Shown: one piece after another, positions 5,691 to 6,624 of the stretch
Layout: every line of letters starts with the position of its first letter
How positions within the stretch are numbered: position 1 is the stretch's first letter
Source: Chloroflexota bacterium
Lineage (GTDB): Bacteria; Chloroflexota; Anaerolineae; UBA7937; B3-Chlor
Reading direction: 5' to 3'
DNA: 6,624 nt
Assembly: GCA_030616025.1 (NCBI GenBank)
Contig: JAUWYD010000062.1
Coordinates: 1-6,624 of the forward strand
The notes under the pieces: model-generated
Database searches by the model: none
Seen by the model: only the letters and a program-made list of their open reading frames with translations
What the model was told of the DNA's origin: nothing
Translations under genes and position numbers: made by a program

Positions 5691-5978
5691 GCCCTACTTG
5701 TGCCCTTTCTCCTGGGCTGAGATAGTGGGCTTGCAACGCTCTGGCCATCGGACGATGATGATACGGAAGCGCGGTTAGCCTCAGTTCGTGCGGAAATGAA
5801 TAGCAGGATTGCCGCGCCTGCCTCGCGGGGCCAAATACTGAATGAGCCTCGCTGCCGCCTCCCGTTTTTCGACTGAGACCGAAGCCTGGCGTGAAGCCCC
5901 TCAGATGTTCCTTCGTCAGCCCCCTCTTCACCCCGCATGATCTCACAAAACAGTTGCGCAATTGCCACCGTAGCGCGG
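5691..5978. other. Non-coding spacer between terminator and sigma-factor promoter
   Basis: I see no supportable gene. Open frames on the - strand run through the terminator and show no domain, and none has a ribosome binding site I can point to. A small CCGCG/CGCGG hairpin lies at 5812-5828, with no known RNA family evident. Confidence 0.5.
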
Positions 5979-6007
5979 TTGACTTATCCCCCTGAAGAAA
6001 GTATGAT
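5979..6007 (+). promoter_or_regulatory. Sigma-70-type promoter of the ECF sigma-factor gene
   Basis: TTGACT (5979-5984) and TATGAT (6002-6007) are separated by exactly 17 nt, and each matches the consensus at five of six positions. Transcription would begin near 6014, leaving a leader of about 95 nt before the sigma-factor start. The promoter looks like a housekeeping type rather than an ECF-type (AAC...CGT) autoregulated one. Confidence 0.75.
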
Positions 6008-6108
6008 GTTTTTCGGTTTCAGTTGCCGCTGGCTTCGAAGGAAATCCGTGTCTGCAGCGTGGATCTCCAGGGCAGGCGATAAGAGACCGTCGGGACGATG
6101 TGATCGGG

Positions 6109-6624
6109 ATGACAGCATCCAATGACGAGGAACGGCTAGTCCAGCGGGCGCAGCAAGGTGACGCCAACGCCTTCGCCGAAGTCTACGAGCGCCATCAATC
6201 TGCTGTCTACCGCTATATCTACTACCGGGTGGGTGAGGCTTCCACGGCCGAGGATCTCACCAGTGTGGTGTTCGTACGGGTGGTGGAGAGCATAGACCGC
6301 TTCGTCTACCGGGGCCGCCCCTTGCTGAGTTGGCTGTACACAATTGCTGGAAACATCGTCATTGACTATCAGAGACGCGCGGCTCGAGGCGTGATGTTGC
6401 CCCTGGATGAGCGCCTCGTGAGCGGCAGTGAGGATGTGGAGCAGGCAGCTTACCGCGCAGCGACGCAGGATGAATTGGCTGAGGCTCTCACGCACCTCAC
6501 TGAGGATCAGCGGCTGGTCATCCTCCTTAGGTTCATGGAAGGGAAGAGTAACGAGGAGGTAGCCAGGACCCTGGGAAAATCGGTGGGGGCTGTCAAAGCG
6601 TTGCAGCATCGGGCTCTCGCCAGG
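6109..6624 (+). CDS. ECF-type RNA polymerase sigma factor, 3' end outside the window
   Basis: 172 residues are visible, with no stop before the edge. Region sigma-2 spans about 18-90: ERLVQRAQQGDANAFAEVYERH, the AEDLTSVVFVRVVESIDRF segment that contacts core polymerase and the -10 element, and SWLYTIAGNIVIDYQRR. An acidic linker leads to region sigma-4 (about 118-172). Its helix-turn-helix, SNEEVARTLGKSVGAVKALQHRALAR, reads the -35 element. Group-4 sigma factors usually end near here, so only a few residues are probably missing. They direct polymerase to stress or envelope genes and are often held by an anti-sigma factor encoded just downstream, which would lie outside the window. ATG 6109 gives a typical N-terminus. 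GTG 6100 is also in frame, and the frame is open back to 6007. No strong ribosome binding site marks either start. Confidence 0.92.
   Translation, partial: MTASNDEERLVQRAQQGDANAFAEVYERHQSAVYRYIYYRVGEASTAEDLTSVVFVRVVESIDRFVYRGRPLLSWLYTIAGNIVIDYQRRAARGVMLPLDERLVSGSEDVEQAAYRAATQDELAEALTHLTEDQRLVILLRFMEGKSNEEVARTLGKSVGAVKALQHRALAR

Noticed and set aside
5591..5968. 125- and 105-codon open frames on the - strand after the secreted-protein gene
   Set aside because: Both run through the region of the strong terminator (5659-5690), show no domain-like pattern, and have no start site I could support.
5937..6125. 62-codon + strand open frame before the sigma factor
   Set aside because: It contains the predicted promoter and overlaps the sigma-factor start in another frame, so it would not be on the transcript as a whole.

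Overview
The window looks like chromosomal DNA from a fairly GC-rich bacterium. It reads as housekeeping genes on the left and accessory or envelope genes on the right. Ribosome binding sites are strong (AAGGAGG types), and GTG and TTG starts are used. The order TraR/DksA-type zinc-finger gene, lspA, rluD-type gene matches the ylyA-lspA-ylyB order known from Bacillus, here without pyrR. Together with the divergent and secreted genes further right, a deep-branching monoderm-like lineage such as Chloroflexota is my best guess. That is inference, because no marker gene settles it.

Left block (1-2957, all + strand): a possible C-terminal scrap of an upstream gene ends at 60. A sigma-70-like promoter and a leader of about 110 nt follow. 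Then come a TraR/DksA-type zinc-finger protein, signal peptidase II (lspA, overlapping the previous gene by 4 nt on a TTG start), a terminator-like hairpin, an RluD-family pseudouridine synthase, and an RNase Z-like metallo-beta-lactamase-fold hydrolase. This is probably one operon, with possible attenuation between lspA and rluD.

Middle block (3022-4432): an unrecognised 123-residue protein on the - strand and an alpha/beta hydrolase on the + strand diverge from a compact promoter region. A perfect 13-bp inverted repeat carries a TTGACG -35 box in each arm. Each box has a plausible outward-facing -10 box at 17 or 18 nt. The pair is therefore probably co-regulated by one factor binding the palindrome.

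Right block (4433-6624): a 330-bp spacer contains two short GGTACC-centred palindromes. It is followed by a secreted 285-residue protein with a signal peptide, four degenerate G-x-x-W-G-x-I repeats and a Gly/Lys/His/Asp-rich tail, closed by a strong intrinsic terminator. After a further non-coding stretch, a well-formed promoter (TTGACT-17-TATGAT) leads into an ECF-type sigma factor that runs off the right edge.

I see no CRISPR array, tRNA, rRNA, insertion sequence or recognisable defence system. The most unusual items are the symmetric divergent promoter/operator with its uncharacterised gene, and the repeat-containing secreted protein beside the sigma factor.
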